A DNA stretch of 39,252 bases, from the NCBI GenBank assembly GCA_030146405.1, contig JASLBS010000236.1:1-39252 (forward strand), read 5' to 3'. The notes under the pieces were generated by a model. It did not search any database and was not told where the DNA came from. It worked only from the letters and a program-made list of their open reading frames with translations. A program made the translations under genes and the position numbers. This DNA is from Arthrobacter sp. (GTDB taxonomy: Bacteria > Actinomycetota > Actinomycetes > Actinomycetales > Micrococcaceae). Numbering within the stretch: position 1 is the first letter of the stretch; each line of letters opens with the position of its first letter. Positions 31,235 to 39,252 of the stretch are shown here, in pieces.

Positions 31235-32625
31235 GCAGGACCACCCCCACCTGTGCTGATCGGGCTCGTACCGGTGATGCCGGCCGTGGATTCGATGATC
31301 GGCCGCATCTTCCTCTCGAGCGCCTCGTAGAACATGGACAGGGGGAACTCGTCGTCCAGGACCTGGTCCGTCAGTCCGCGGGGCGGCCCGTCCAGGGGAA
31401 GGGCATCGGGCCCCTTGGCCCACACGGAAGCGGGGTTCGGAGTGACCGTACCGGAGACGAGTTCGTAGGCGGCGAGCCAGTGGGCGGTCTTGGGGCGGTC
31501 GATGGAGCGCCAGTACAACTGCTCGATCCGTTCACCGAGGGCGACGACGACGTCGGCGGCCTCCTCCCAGTCGATGGTCAACCTGGTGTCGGTCCAGTGC
31601 AGCACCCGGTGCTGGTGCATCCAGGCGAACAGGAGCTGTCCGCCGAGTCCGTCGTAGTTCCGCACCCGACTGCCGGTGATGGCGAAGCGGAAGATGCGGT
31701 CGAAGATGACGGCGTACTGCACGAGCTCGGCGTGCTTGCGTGCTTCGGGCGATGCGTCCTCGTCCTTCCCGATCCGGACCGATTCCCGGAAGGCGGTGAG
31801 GTCGCAGCGCAGCTCCTCGAGGGAGTAGAGGAAGAAGGGCATGCGCTGCTTGATCATGAAGGGATCGAAGGGCAGGTCACCGCGCATGTGCGTGCGGTCG
31901 TGGATGAGGTCCCACATGATGAAGGTCCTCTCCGTGAGCTCCTGGTCCTCCAGCAACTCTGCGGCGCCGGTCGGCAGTTCCAGCGAGGTGATGCCGGCAG
32001 CTGCTTTCACGACGCGACGGAAGCGTGCGGCTTCACGGTCGGCGAAGATGGCGCCCCAGGTGAAGGTGGGAGTACTCCGGACCGCGACACTCTCCGGGAA
32101 CAGGACGGCCGAGTTCGTGTCGTAGCCGGGCGTGAAATCCACGAAACGGATGGGCACGAACAGCGTGTTCGAGTAGTCCCCGGCTTCGAGCTCGGCGACG
32201 AAATCGGGCCAGACCACCTCGATCAGGACAGCCTCGACGAAGCGGTTGGTGCTGCCGTTCTGTGTGTACATGGGAAAGACCACCAGGTGCAGCAAGCCGT
32301 CGACCCGGGAGTGCTCGGGGTGGAAAGCCACCAGGGAGTCCAGGAAATCCGGGACACCGAAGCCGGCGGACTCCCACCTCCGGAAGTCCTGCGCCAGTAA
32401 CTCGAGGTACTGCGCATCGTGCGGCAGCAGGGCGCGGAACTCATGGAGGGAATCGACGATGATGCTGACCTGCGACCGCGCAGCGTCATGGTCCGCGTCA
32501 GCCGGGATGGACCCGTCCTTCACCTGCACGCCCTGCAGCTCGACCGCCGCCGCCTTCAGGGCGATCCACGCCGACAGATTCTTGAGCTCCTCGGCCCTGA
32601 CCAGTTCGTCCGCCGTCGTCGGCAT
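31231..32625 (-). CDS. DUF6421-like protein, possible zinc-site enzyme
   Basis: 464 residues, cytoplasmic, no membrane segment. I recall this family as DUF6421, an uncharacterised actinobacterial group; the name is from memory. The most notable feature is IHDRTH (H242, D243, H246) followed by LEELRCDL (E270, E271, D275), i.e. HDxxH and 24 residues later EExxxD. This resembles the HExxH...E gluzincin zinc site, and EELRCD is close to the EECRAE motif of M49 peptidases, though the catalytic glutamate would be an aspartate. The motif region is flanked by conserved-looking aromatic stretches (RTFIMWDL, PFFLYSL). ATG 32625 has AAAGGAA upstream. It is first in an operon with the SDR and is divergent from the LysR gene. 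Confidence 0.75.
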   Translation of the reverse strand: MPTTADELVRAEELKNLSAWIALKAAAVELQGVQVKDGSIPADADHDAARSQVSIIVDSLHEFRALLPHDAQYLELLAQDFRRWESAGFGVPDFLDSLVAFHPEHSRVDGLLHLVVFPMYTQNGSTNRFVEAVLIEVVWPDFVAELEAGDYSNTLFVPIRFVDFTPGYDTNSAVLFPESVAVRSTPTFTWGAIFADREAARFRRVVKAAAGITSLELPTGAAELLEDQELTERTFIMWDLIHDRTHMRGDLPFDPFMIKQRMPFFLYSLEELRCDLTAFRESVRIGKDEDASPEARKHAELVQYAVIFDRIFRFAITGSRVRNYDGLGGQLLFAWMHQHRVLHWTDTRLTIDWEEAADVVVALGERIEQLYWRSIDRPKTAHWLAAYELVSGTVTPNPASVWAKGPDALPLDGPPRGLTDQVLDDEFPLSMFYEALERKMRPIIESTAGITGTSPISTGGGGPA

Positions 32626-32666
32626 GTTCGTTCCTTTCCACACACGCTTTCCCTCAAGGTAACGGG

Positions 32667-32687
32667 AGCTAAGCATTCCTAATAGCT
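32667..32687. promoter_or_regulatory. Candidate LysR operator
   Basis: AGCTA and TAGCT form a perfect inverted repeat around an 11-base centre and include a T-N11-A pair. The site lies just upstream of the LysR -35 and in the promoter region of the divergent DUF6421-like gene, the normal place for LysR-type control. Confidence 0.55.
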
Positions 32688-32689
32688 GG

Positions 32690-32718
32690 ATGACCGATGA
32701 GACAGTAACGCTTATGCT
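32690..32718 (+). promoter_or_regulatory. Candidate promoter of the LysR gene
   Basis: ATGACC (32690-32695), a 17-base spacer and TATGCT (32713-32718), with start near 32725 and a leader of about 67 bases. It is the best two-box match in the window besides lysC. Confidence 0.5.
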
Positions 32719-32791
32719 CGGAGCTGCACGGAGGTGGTTATCGCGTCCTTGCTCTTGGGGTGCGACGAATCGACGAGAGGGTGAGCGAGAC

Positions 32792-33745
32792 ATGCTGAAT
32801 CCGGTCCACCTACGGACCCTGCTCGAAGTGATCCGCCATGGATCCTTCAGCGGCGCCGCGACCAGTCTGGGCTATACGGCTTCGGCGGTGTCGCAGCAGA
32901 TGTCTGCCCTCGAACGTGACACGGGCGCCACGCTGTTCACACGATCAGCTCGCAGCGCTGTCCCCACCGAGGCCGCCATCGCGATGTCCCGCCACGCCTC
33001 GAAGGTGCTGACCGATATCGACGCGCTCCTTGCCTCGACGGCCCGCGCCGATGCCGGGCCCGCCCACGAACTAAGGCTCGGTATCTTCCCCAGCCTGGCG
33101 ACGGTCGCCCTCCCTCGGCTTCTTCGGATGCCCGAGTGGCAGAGGCTCGGCGTCTCGCTGCGCCTCTTCGTCGGTGAGCCCGCCCACACCCTCCAGGGAC
33201 TGCGCAAGGGTGGCGATCTCGACCTGGCCCTCGTCTACCAGGTGGGCCAGGCGGGGCTCGCCTGGCCGTCCACCCTCACCCGCGAGTGGATCGGTGATGA
33301 CGACTTCCGCGTCGTCCTCCCCTCGAGTTGGGGTATCCGCAGCGGCGCGCGTGTCACTGCTGACCAGCTCGCCGACATGCCGTGGCTCATGCATCATCCC
33401 GGCACAGCGGATGCGATCGTCATCGAGCGTCTCTTCGCGAGTTGCAACCTCCACCCCCGCATCGCGGCCTACTGCGACGACTTCAACGCGAGCCTCGAGC
33501 TCGTGGCCGCAGGCCTGGGCGCGGCGCTCGTCCCCGAACTCGCCATGGTCCACCGGCCCGAGGGCGTCATCACCCTCGACGTCCCCGAGATCCGACTGAC
33601 GCGCAGCATCTTCGCGCTGCGGACGGGTGATGCCGACGATGCGCGGGTCCGGCTGTTCATGGATCACCTCGCCGACATCCTGCGGACCCGGAGCATCGGC
33701 CCGAAGCACACTCCGAGCGGGTACGCGCCTCCTCCGGAGCGCTGA
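32792..33745 (+). CDS. LysR family transcriptional regulator
   Basis: 317 residues. N-terminal winged helix-turn-helix (about 1-60) with HLRTLLEVIRHGSFSGAAT and LGYTASAVSQQMSALERDTG; then a linker helix and a periplasmic-binding-protein-like effector domain (about 90-300). The start at ATG 32792 is chosen because the conserved domain begins at once; the longer reading from 32690 crosses the promoter. It is divergent from the DUF6421-like/SDR operon with 166 bp between starts, so those genes are its likely targets. The effector is unknown. Confidence 0.92.
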   Translation: MLNPVHLRTLLEVIRHGSFSGAATSLGYTASAVSQQMSALERDTGATLFTRSARSAVPTEAAIAMSRHASKVLTDIDALLASTARADAGPAHELRLGIFPSLATVALPRLLRMPEWQRLGVSLRLFVGEPAHTLQGLRKGGDLDLALVYQVGQAGLAWPSTLTREWIGDDDFRVVLPSSWGIRSGARVTADQLADMPWLMHHPGTADAIVIERLFASCNLHPRIAAYCDDFNASLELVAAGLGAALVPELAMVHRPEGVITLDVPEIRLTRSIFALRTGDADDARVRLFMDHLADILRTRSIGPKHTPSGYAPPPER

Positions 33746-33838
33746 TTCCACCGTGCCGTTCCACCTGGTCCCGTGATGCGGCGGCCGAGGTCCGCCCACT
33801 GTCCGTGACGCCCCGGACCATGGCCGGAGACACCGGCA

Positions 33839-34762
33839 CTAGGCGATGGTGGGGAACTCGGCCAGCGTGAGGCCGGACTCGAAGCGCCGCTCCGATGAAT
33901 TCACCGGGTCGGTGAACGCGATGCTGGAGGCGAGCAGCTGCAGCGGGACGGCGTAGTCGTCCGGTGCCTGCGGATGGAGCACGGGATAGAACGGGTCGTT
34001 GATGATACCGAGGCCCAGGGATGCCATGTGCAGGCGGAGCTGATGCGTCTTACCGGTGTGCGGCTGGAGCCGGTACAGGCCGCGATCCCCGCGCTGCTCC
34101 AGCAGACCGACGGTGGTGTGGGTGTTGGCCGGGCCTTCCACCTCCTGCGCCAGGAGGTAGGTGCGGGACTTCACGATGCGGCTGCGCACGTCGAGGGGCC
34201 CGGTGTCCAGGTGCAGCTCGGGCCGCACGGGCGCCACCGCACGGTACTCCTTGCTGATCCGGCGGTTCTCGAACAGGAGCTGGTACGCGCCGCGGGTGTC
34301 CGGGTTGACGGAGAACATGAGGATGCCCGCGGTCATGCGGTCGAGCCGGTGCATGGGGATGAGGTCCGGGAGGTCCAGTTGCACCCGCAGCCGGACGAGC
34401 GCGGATTCCGCCACGTACATGCCACCGGGCGTGGTGGGCAGGAAGTGCGGCTTGTCCACCACGAGGAGGTGATCGTCCTGGTGCAGGATGGACAACTCCA
34501 CCGGGAGCCGCTGCTCCACCGGCAGTTCCCGGTAGTACCAGACGAAGGTGTGGGCGCCGAGCGGCGTGGTCCGGGTGAGCGTCTCGCCGCCGAGGGCCAC
34601 CACCTCGCCGCGGTCGAAGCGCTCGCCGATGCCCTCGGGGTCCACGTGGTCGAAGCGGTCGAGGATGTACGCGAGGGCCGTCTCCCACGGACCTTCCTCG
34701 GGCAGGCGGAGCCGGGTCGCGTTGACGCCGTTGCGCACAGGCAGTGGCGACTTCATGGCCAT
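33839..34762 (-). CDS. RluA-family pseudouridine synthase
   Basis: 307 residues. Makes pseudouridine in rRNA or tRNA. The family block HRLDRMTAG contains the catalytic D141, and RLQPHTGKTHQLRLHMASLG gives the second conserved region. The first 80 residues resemble the S4-like N-terminal part but are not a clean S4 domain. The site of modification cannot be told. The start ATG 34762 has no good ribosome-binding site; ATG 34756 is an alternative. It lies 33 bp downstream of nei on the same strand. The 93-bp space to the convergent LysR stop shows no strong hairpin. Confidence 0.9.
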   Translation of the reverse strand: MAMKSPLPVRNGVNATRLRLPEEGPWETALAYILDRFDHVDPEGIGERFDRGEVVALGGETLTRTTPLGAHTFVWYYRELPVEQRLPVELSILHQDDHLLVVDKPHFLPTTPGGMYVAESALVRLRVQLDLPDLIPMHRLDRMTAGILMFSVNPDTRGAYQLLFENRRISKEYRAVAPVRPELHLDTGPLDVRSRIVKSRTYLLAQEVEGPANTHTTVGLLEQRGDRGLYRLQPHTGKTHQLRLHMASLGLGIINDPFYPVLHPQAPDDYAVPLQLLASSIAFTDPVNSSERRFESGLTLAEFPTIA

Positions 34763-34795
34763 CGGTGCATCACCCGTCCTCTTCCGTCCACCTCG

Positions 34796-35614
34796 TCAGG
34801 GTAGTGCCGCTCCTGCCGGGGCTTCCAATCGTGGTTGGCAGTGCGGGCAGTAGTACAGCTCGCGGAGCTCGGTGTCCTTGTCCCCGAGCTGCTCGAGCGC
34901 CACCGGGGTCCTGCACCGCAGGCAGCCCCGGCGGGAGCGCCCGTACACCCACAGTGTGTTGCCGCGCAGTTGCCCGGTGGTGGCCCGGGTGCTGCGCGCC
35001 TTGTTCGCCTCCAGCAGCTTCTTGGACAGTTCCACCATGCGTGGCAGGTTCGGGACCTCGCCCACCGGGGTGAGCGGGTGGACGCCCGCGAGGAAACACA
35101 GCTCGCACCGGTAGACATTGCCGATCCCGGCCAGGTTCCGCTGGTCCAGCAGGGCCAGTCCGATCGGTCGGTCGGGCTGTTCACGCAGGCGGCGCAGCGC
35201 CTCCTCCGCGTCCCAGTCCGGGCCGAGCAGGTCCGGTCCCAGGAATCCGACGGCTTCCTCCTCCTCGGCACGGGAGATGACACGGAGGAGCCCGAGCTCG
35301 AACCCGACGACGACGGCGTCCTCCGTCTCGAGGATGCATCGCGCCTTGAAGGCGGGCCTACGCCACTTCTCGCCGTGTGCGTAGACGTGCCAGAGCCCCT
35401 CCATCTTCAGGTGCGAGTGGATGTCCCACCCGTCGTCGCCCCCGCCGCGGATGAGCAGGTGCTTACCCCTGGCCACGGCCTCCTGCACGGTGTCCCCGGT
35501 GAAGTCCACGGTGGCGAAGCGCGGCACCCGGATGTCGCAACGCGTCAGGACCTTCCCCGCCAGGGCCCGGTGCAGCTCGCGGGCCGCCCGCCAGACGGTG
35601 TCCCCCTCAGGCAC
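34796..35614 (-). CDS. nei: Fpg/Nei family DNA glycosylase
   Basis: Base-excision repair glycosylase with AP lyase activity, 272 residues. The protein starts MPEGDT: after removal of Met, P2 is the Schiff-base nucleophile and E3 the general acid. The helix-two-turn-helix segment is QRNLAGIGNVYRCELCFLAG, and the C-terminal zinc finger is CLRC...CPHC. The MPEGDTV start favours the Nei (endonuclease VIII) group over MutM. GTG 35614 lies inside the end of lhr (8-bp overlap), so lhr and nei are co-transcribed. The same neighbours are found in mycobacteria. Confidence 0.93.
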   Translation of the reverse strand: MPEGDTVWRAARELHRALAGKVLTRCDIRVPRFATVDFTGDTVQEAVARGKHLLIRGGGDDGWDIHSHLKMEGLWHVYAHGEKWRRPAFKARCILETEDAVVVGFELGLLRVISRAEEEEAVGFLGPDLLGPDWDAEEALRRLREQPDRPIGLALLDQRNLAGIGNVYRCELCFLAGVHPLTPVGEVPNLPRMVELSKKLLEANKARSTRATTGQLRGNTLWVYGRSRRGCLRCRTPVALEQLGDKDTELRELYYCPHCQPRLEAPAGAALP

Positions 35615-38600
35615 GGATCCTCAACCCCCTCGGTGTGGTGTAGAAACCGGCATCCGCGAGGGCGCGCCCGATGTCCGTGTCCAGGATCTCGCCACCGTTC
35701 ACTTTCTCGAGGGCCATCTTGTCCGCCGCACCCCGGCGGATGACCGTCACGAGGGCAAGGGCGGCGGCTCGGAGCACATCGACGTCCTCGGTGAAGGTGA
35801 GGAGCGTCTTGCCGCCGCGCTCCACGTAGAGGGACAGCGCCCCGTCCACGAGGACCACGAGTGCGCCCGCCTTCCGGCCCGCCCGGTGACCGCCCTCGGC
35901 GTGCGGCCAGCTGAGCGCCGATCCGTAGGGGTTCGCGGGATCGGTCGCCGCCAGTGCAACGGCCTTCAGGGGTGGTGCCTCACCGCCGAGGACGTCCTGG
36001 GCCGTGGGCAGCTGGTTGTCGGCGCTGAAGGAGCGCAGTCGGTCCACCGTCGCGGGGACGGCGAACTGGGCGGCGCCGAGGTGCTCGATGAAGTAGCCCC
36101 TCCGGCACCGGCCCATCTCCTCGAGCCGCGCCAGCACCTTGTACATGAGGCCGAACCCACCGGGGATGCCCTCGTTGCCCACCGCTCCACGGGTGACCAC
36201 TCCGTAGCGGTCCAGCAGCAGTTCCGCGGTGGCGTGCGCGTGCAGGGTGGCCTCCGCCTCCACCGCGGGCAGCATGTTCCAGCGCCCGGCGGCCAGCGGA
36301 GGGGTGGGGCGCTGGTAGCCGCCACCGGCGTCGTCCGCCGCATTCAGGCGCATCGACGCACCGGTGAGCGATTTCCCCGGCGCCCGGCCCAACCTCCCGG
36401 CCCGCGAGGTGCGTGCCCGCGCGGGGACGGGCTTCTGCTTGTGCGCGGTCTTGCCGTTGGCGAGGAGCGAGCGCACCGGGGTGAACGTGTCATTGCTGAT
36501 ACGGCCCGCCCAGACGAGCTCCCAGAGGGCTGTGATCACGGCGGTGTCCGTCACGATCTCCTGGACGTCCAGCAGGTTGGTCAGCTGCCGGAGGAAGTAG
36601 CCGCCGCCCCCGGACAGGGCATCGAGCAACGCCGTGTGCAGCGCGGACGGCTCGAAAACGGGATCAGGACGTAACGTGAGCGACGCGTTCTCGGCCAGGT
36701 GCAGCGCGATCCAGCCGTCATTGCCGGCCAGCGAACCCGCCCCGGACCACAGCACCTCACCCGTGGCCGTGAGCTCGTCCAGCAGCGCCGGGGCGTAGTT
36801 GGTCACGCGCTGTGCGAGGATCAGCGGTTCCCACGCGGAGGCGGGGATCGGCACACCGGAGAGCTGGTCGATCACGGTGAGCACGCCGTCCAACCCGCGC
36901 AGGCTGGACCCGACGTGCTGCCATGCCGGGAGGAACCTGCCGTAGGCGGCCGGGTCCACCGGCTCCACCTCGTGGCGCAGCGCTGCCAGGGAGCGACGCC
37001 GGAGGCGCCGGAGCACCTCGGCATCACACCACTCGCTCGAGGCGGGGGGATGCACGGTGATGGTGCCCGGTGCGGCTCCGGACTCCGCCGAGATGTCGAG
37101 CACGGGCACGGCTTCGGTGGGACGGAACTCGCCCTCCACCACACGGCCCGCTCCGGCGAGCCTCTGCAGTGACCCGGCGACGACGGCGACGCCGAGCCCC
37201 AGGTGGGAGGCCGCCTCGGCCGCGGTGAACGGCCCGTGCGTGCGGGCGTAACGGCCCACGAGGTCGCCGAGAGGATCGGCCACGGGTTCGATGAAGGCCA
37301 GGGGGATGCCCATGGGCAGGGGAACACCGAGGGCGTCGCGGAGACGGGCGGCATCCTCCACTGCGGAGATGCGCTCCCTCCCGGCGATGTTCACGGTCAG
37401 TGCCCTGTTGGCCTTCACGAGTGCGGCCACGTGCCCGCGCACGGTCTCGGGGGAGGCCCGCGCCGGAGCCGGGGCGGGCGTGGTGGTCTCGGCGAGCAGC
37501 ATCTCGTCCGTGGGATCCTCGTCGGTGACCGCGAAGTCGGTCACCCCGGAGTCGGTGGCATCGGCATTGCTGCCCCCATGACCGGCAGCCCGGAGGGCGG
37601 CACTCGCGGCCAGGGTGCCCCCGGCGTCCTGCTCTGCCGGCCGACTCGCTGCGCGGTGGTCCTCCGGCGGCGCCTCGAGCCGCTGGGCGATCTCCTCCAG
37701 GGTGAGCGGTCCGAGAAGGCGCAGCAGATCCGCCACCCCCTCGAGTCCGCGCGCCAGCCGGTCCGGCTTGAGCCGCTGGAGCTCCAGCTCCGTCTCGGCG
37801 ATCACGCGGGCGTCCAGCAGCTCGCGCAGCTCGGCGCGTCCCAGCAGTTCGTTGAGCAGGGTGGGATCGAGCGAGAGTGCCGCGGCCCGGCGCTCGGCCA
37901 GCGGGGAGTCCCCCTCGTAGAGGAAGGACGCCACGTAACCGAAGAGCATGGACCGGGCGAAGGGGGAGGGCTGCTGCGTGGTGACCTCCAGGATGCGCAG
38001 CTCACGCCGTTCGAGGGACGCCGCGAGATCCTTCAGGGCCGGGAGATCGTAGACGTCCTGGAGGCACTCGCGCACGGTCTCGAGGACGATGGGGAACGTG
38101 GGGTACTTCTTGGCGACGTCGAGGAGCTGCGCCGAGCGCTGGCGCTGCTGCCAGAGCGGTGAGCGCTTCCCCGGGTTCTGGCGCGGCAGCAGCAGGGCGC
38201 GCGCCGCACACTCCCGGAAGCGGGACGCGAAGAGTGCCGATCCACCCACCTCGGCGGTCACGATCCCGTCGAGTTCCTCGGCGTCGAACAGGAAGAGGTC
38301 CGCTCCGGGTGGCTCGTCGTCCATGAGCGGTACGCGCAGGACGATGCCGTCGTCGGAGGCCATGGCGGAGCCGTCCATGCCGTAGCGTTGCTCGAGCCGC
38401 GCGCCGACGGCGAGGGCCCACGGCGCATGCACCGGCATGCCGAACGGGCTGTGCAGCACCACGCGCCAGTCGCCGAGCTCGTCGTGGAACCGTTCGACCA
38501 CGAGCGTGCGATCACTCGGGACCACTTCCGTGGCCTCGCGCTGCTCCGTCAGGTAGGTGATCAGGTTGCCGGCCGCCCAGTCGTCCAGGCCGATCCTCGC

Positions 38601-39252
38601 GCAGCGCTCCTGCGCCTGCTCGGGCGTTGACCCGGACATCTCGCGGTTGAAGGCGCCGAGGGCGCGGCCCAGCTCCACCGGACGCCCGAGGGAATCGCCC
38701 TTCCAGAACGGCAGCTTCCCGGGCTGACCGAAGGCGGGGGAAACCAGCACGCGGTCGTGCGTGATCTCCTCGATGCGCCAGCTCGTGGCTCCGAGCGCGA
38801 AGACGTCACCCACCCGCGATTCGTAGACCATCTCCTCGTCCAGCTCACCGACGCGGCGTCCGCCGGCACGCGGGCCCTCACCCTCGGAGCCCACGAGGAA
38901 CACCCCGAAGAGTCCGCGGTCCGGGATGGTGCCGCCCGAGGTGACGGCGAGGCGCTGCGCCCCGGGCCTGCCGGTGATGGTGCCCTCCACGCGGTCCCAG
39001 ACGATGCGCGGGCGCAGCTCGGCGAACTCGTCCGAGGGGTAGAGGCCCGCGAGCAGATCGAGCGTCGCCTCGAACGCGGACCGCGGCAGGGTGGCGAACG
39101 GCGCGGAGGCGCGGACGACGTCGAACCACTCCTCGACGTCGATGGTGCCGAGCGCCGCGGCGGCCACGGTCTGCTGCGCGAGGATGTCCAGCGGATTGGT
39201 GGGGATGTAGAGGGGTTCGATCCGCCCGGCGAGCATGCGCTCCACCGTGACG
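35607..39252 (-). CDS. lhr: Lhr helicase, C-terminal part (5' end outside window)
   Basis: Large ATP-dependent 3'-5' DNA helicase in repair. About 1214 residues lie in the window and the frame is open at the right edge. The two RecA-like domains with Walker motifs are missing and should lie to the right. What is seen begins near the end of the helicase core (IPTNPLDILAQQTVAAAAL), followed by winged-helix and beta-barrel Lhr-core parts and the long Lhr C-terminal region. A Glu/Asp/Ala-rich insert occurs around the segment with ASSAEQDAGG-like residues (about 37500-37680). Family members are about 1500-1600 residues, so about one quarter is missing. It overlaps nei by eight bases. Confidence 0.92.
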   Translation of the reverse strand, partial: VTVERMLAGRIEPLYIPTNPLDILAQQTVAAAALGTIDVEEWFDVVRASAPFATLPRSAFEATLDLLAGLYPSDEFAELRPRIVWDRVEGTITGRPGAQRLAVTSGGTIPDRGLFGVFLVGSEGEGPRAGGRRVGELDEEMVYESRVGDVFALGATSWRIEEITHDRVLVSPAFGQPGKLPFWKGDSLGRPVELGRALGAFNREMSGSTPEQAQERCARIGLDDWAAGNLITYLTEQREATEVVPSDRTLVVERFHDELGDWRVVLHSPFGMPVHAPWALAVGARLEQRYGMDGSAMASDDGIVLRVPLMDDEPPGADLFLFDAEELDGIVTAEVGGSALFASRFRECAARALLLPRQNPGKRSPLWQQRQRSAQLLDVAKKYPTFPIVLETVRECLQDVYDLPALKDLAASLERRELRILEVTTQQPSPFARSMLFGYVASFLYEGDSPLAERRAAALSLDPTLLNELLGRAELRELLDARVIAETELELQRLKPDRLARGLEGVADLLRLLGPLTLEEIAQRLEAPPEDHRAASRPAEQDAGGTLAASAALRAAGHGGSNADATDSGVTDFAVTDEDPTDEMLLAETTTPAPAPARASPETVRGHVAALVKANRALTVNIAGRERISAVEDAARLRDALGVPLPMGIPLAFIEPVADPLGDLVGRYARTHGPFTAAEAASHLGLGVAVVAGSLQRLAGAGRVVEGEFRPTEAVPVLDISAESGAAPGTITVHPPASSEWCDAEVLRRLRRRSLAALRHEVEPVDPAAYGRFLPAWQHVGSSLRGLDGVLTVIDQLSGVPIPASAWEPLILAQRVTNYAPALLDELTATGEVLWSGAGSLAGNDGWIALHLAENASLTLRPDPVFEPSALHTALLDALSGGGGYFLRQLTNLLDVQEIVTDTAVITALWELVWAGRISNDTFTPVRSLLANGKTAHKQKPVPARARTSRAGRLGRAPGKSLTGASMRLNAADDAGGGYQRPTPPLAAGRWNMLPAVEAEATLHAHATAELLLDRYGVVTRGAVGNEGIPGGFGLMYKVLARLEEMGRCRRGYFIEHLGAAQFAVPATVDRLRSFSADNQLPTAQDVLGGEAPPLKAVALAATDPANPYGSALSWPHAEGGHRAGRKAGALVVLVDGALSLYVERGGKTLLTFTEDVDVLRAAALALVTVIRRGAADKMALEKVNGGEILDTDIGRALADAGFYTTPRGLRIRA

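Noticed and set aside
33746..33838. Terminator between the LysR and pseudouridine synthase genes
   Set aside because: Only 4-bp stems and a CCATGG palindrome are present.
1..39252. CRISPR array, insertion sequence, prophage or secondary-metabolite cluster
   Set aside because: No regularly spaced repeats, transposase, integrase, phage structural genes or synthase modules were seen.

Overview
The window is chromosomal DNA of a high-G+C Gram-positive bacterium, most likely a member of the Micrococcaceae (Arthrobacter and relatives). Support: about two-thirds G+C by eye, frequent GTG starts, the dnaX-recR-lysC order, a very long Pro/Ala-rich DnaX, the lhr-nei pair and several actinobacteria-specific families (LytR C-terminal domain protein with its small partner, DUF2993/LmeA-like, DUF6421-like). 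It is dense core genome. I see no insertion sequence, prophage, integrase or CRISPR array.

Layout. 1-1242: lysC (3' end cut by the window edge). 1478-3549: a two-gene ABC exporter. 3606-8852 (minus): gluQRS-dnaX-recR. 8920-9209: SRP RNA (minus) and tRNA-Ser(GGA) (plus), closed by a long hairpin. 9257-12787: MpaB/DUF2236 protein, glutathione peroxidase, a HAD phosphatase and a divergent ribokinase. 12902-14613: small VapB-labelled protein overlapping a LytR_C protein, then an LmeA-like lipid-binding protein. 14660-18026 (minus): dual-Cys pyridoxal kinase, TetR plus small membrane protein, and tgt. 18062-20360 (minus): a protein of unknown function, a Nudix-fold protein with a broken Nudix box, a two-domain VOC protein. 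20519-22158: YdeI-like protein converging on a GH76-like protein. 22303-24284: SDR plus acyl-CoA dehydrogenase. 24427-28337: ppc and a quinone oxidoreductase. 28408-30409 (minus): DedA and a TspO-like membrane protein. 30476-33745: SDR and DUF6421-like operon divergent from a LysR regulator. 33839-39252 (minus): lhr, nei and an RluA-type pseudouridine synthase.

Genes that work together: gluQRS and tgt both act on queuosine in tRNA; dnaX, recR, nei and lhr are replication and repair genes; ppc feeds oxaloacetate towards aspartate, the substrate of lysC; the SDR and acyl-CoA dehydrogenase look like two beta-oxidation-type steps.

The two most interesting signals are (1) a repeated promoter geometry, NANNNT followed by exactly six bases and then ATG or GTG, in front of about ten genes that lack a clear ribosome-binding site, which implies widespread leaderless transcripts; and (2) the LysR / DUF6421-like / SDR module, with a 5-11-5 inverted repeat between the divergent genes and, in the DUF6421-like protein, HDRTH followed 24 residues later by EELRCD, which resembles a gluzincin-type zinc site.
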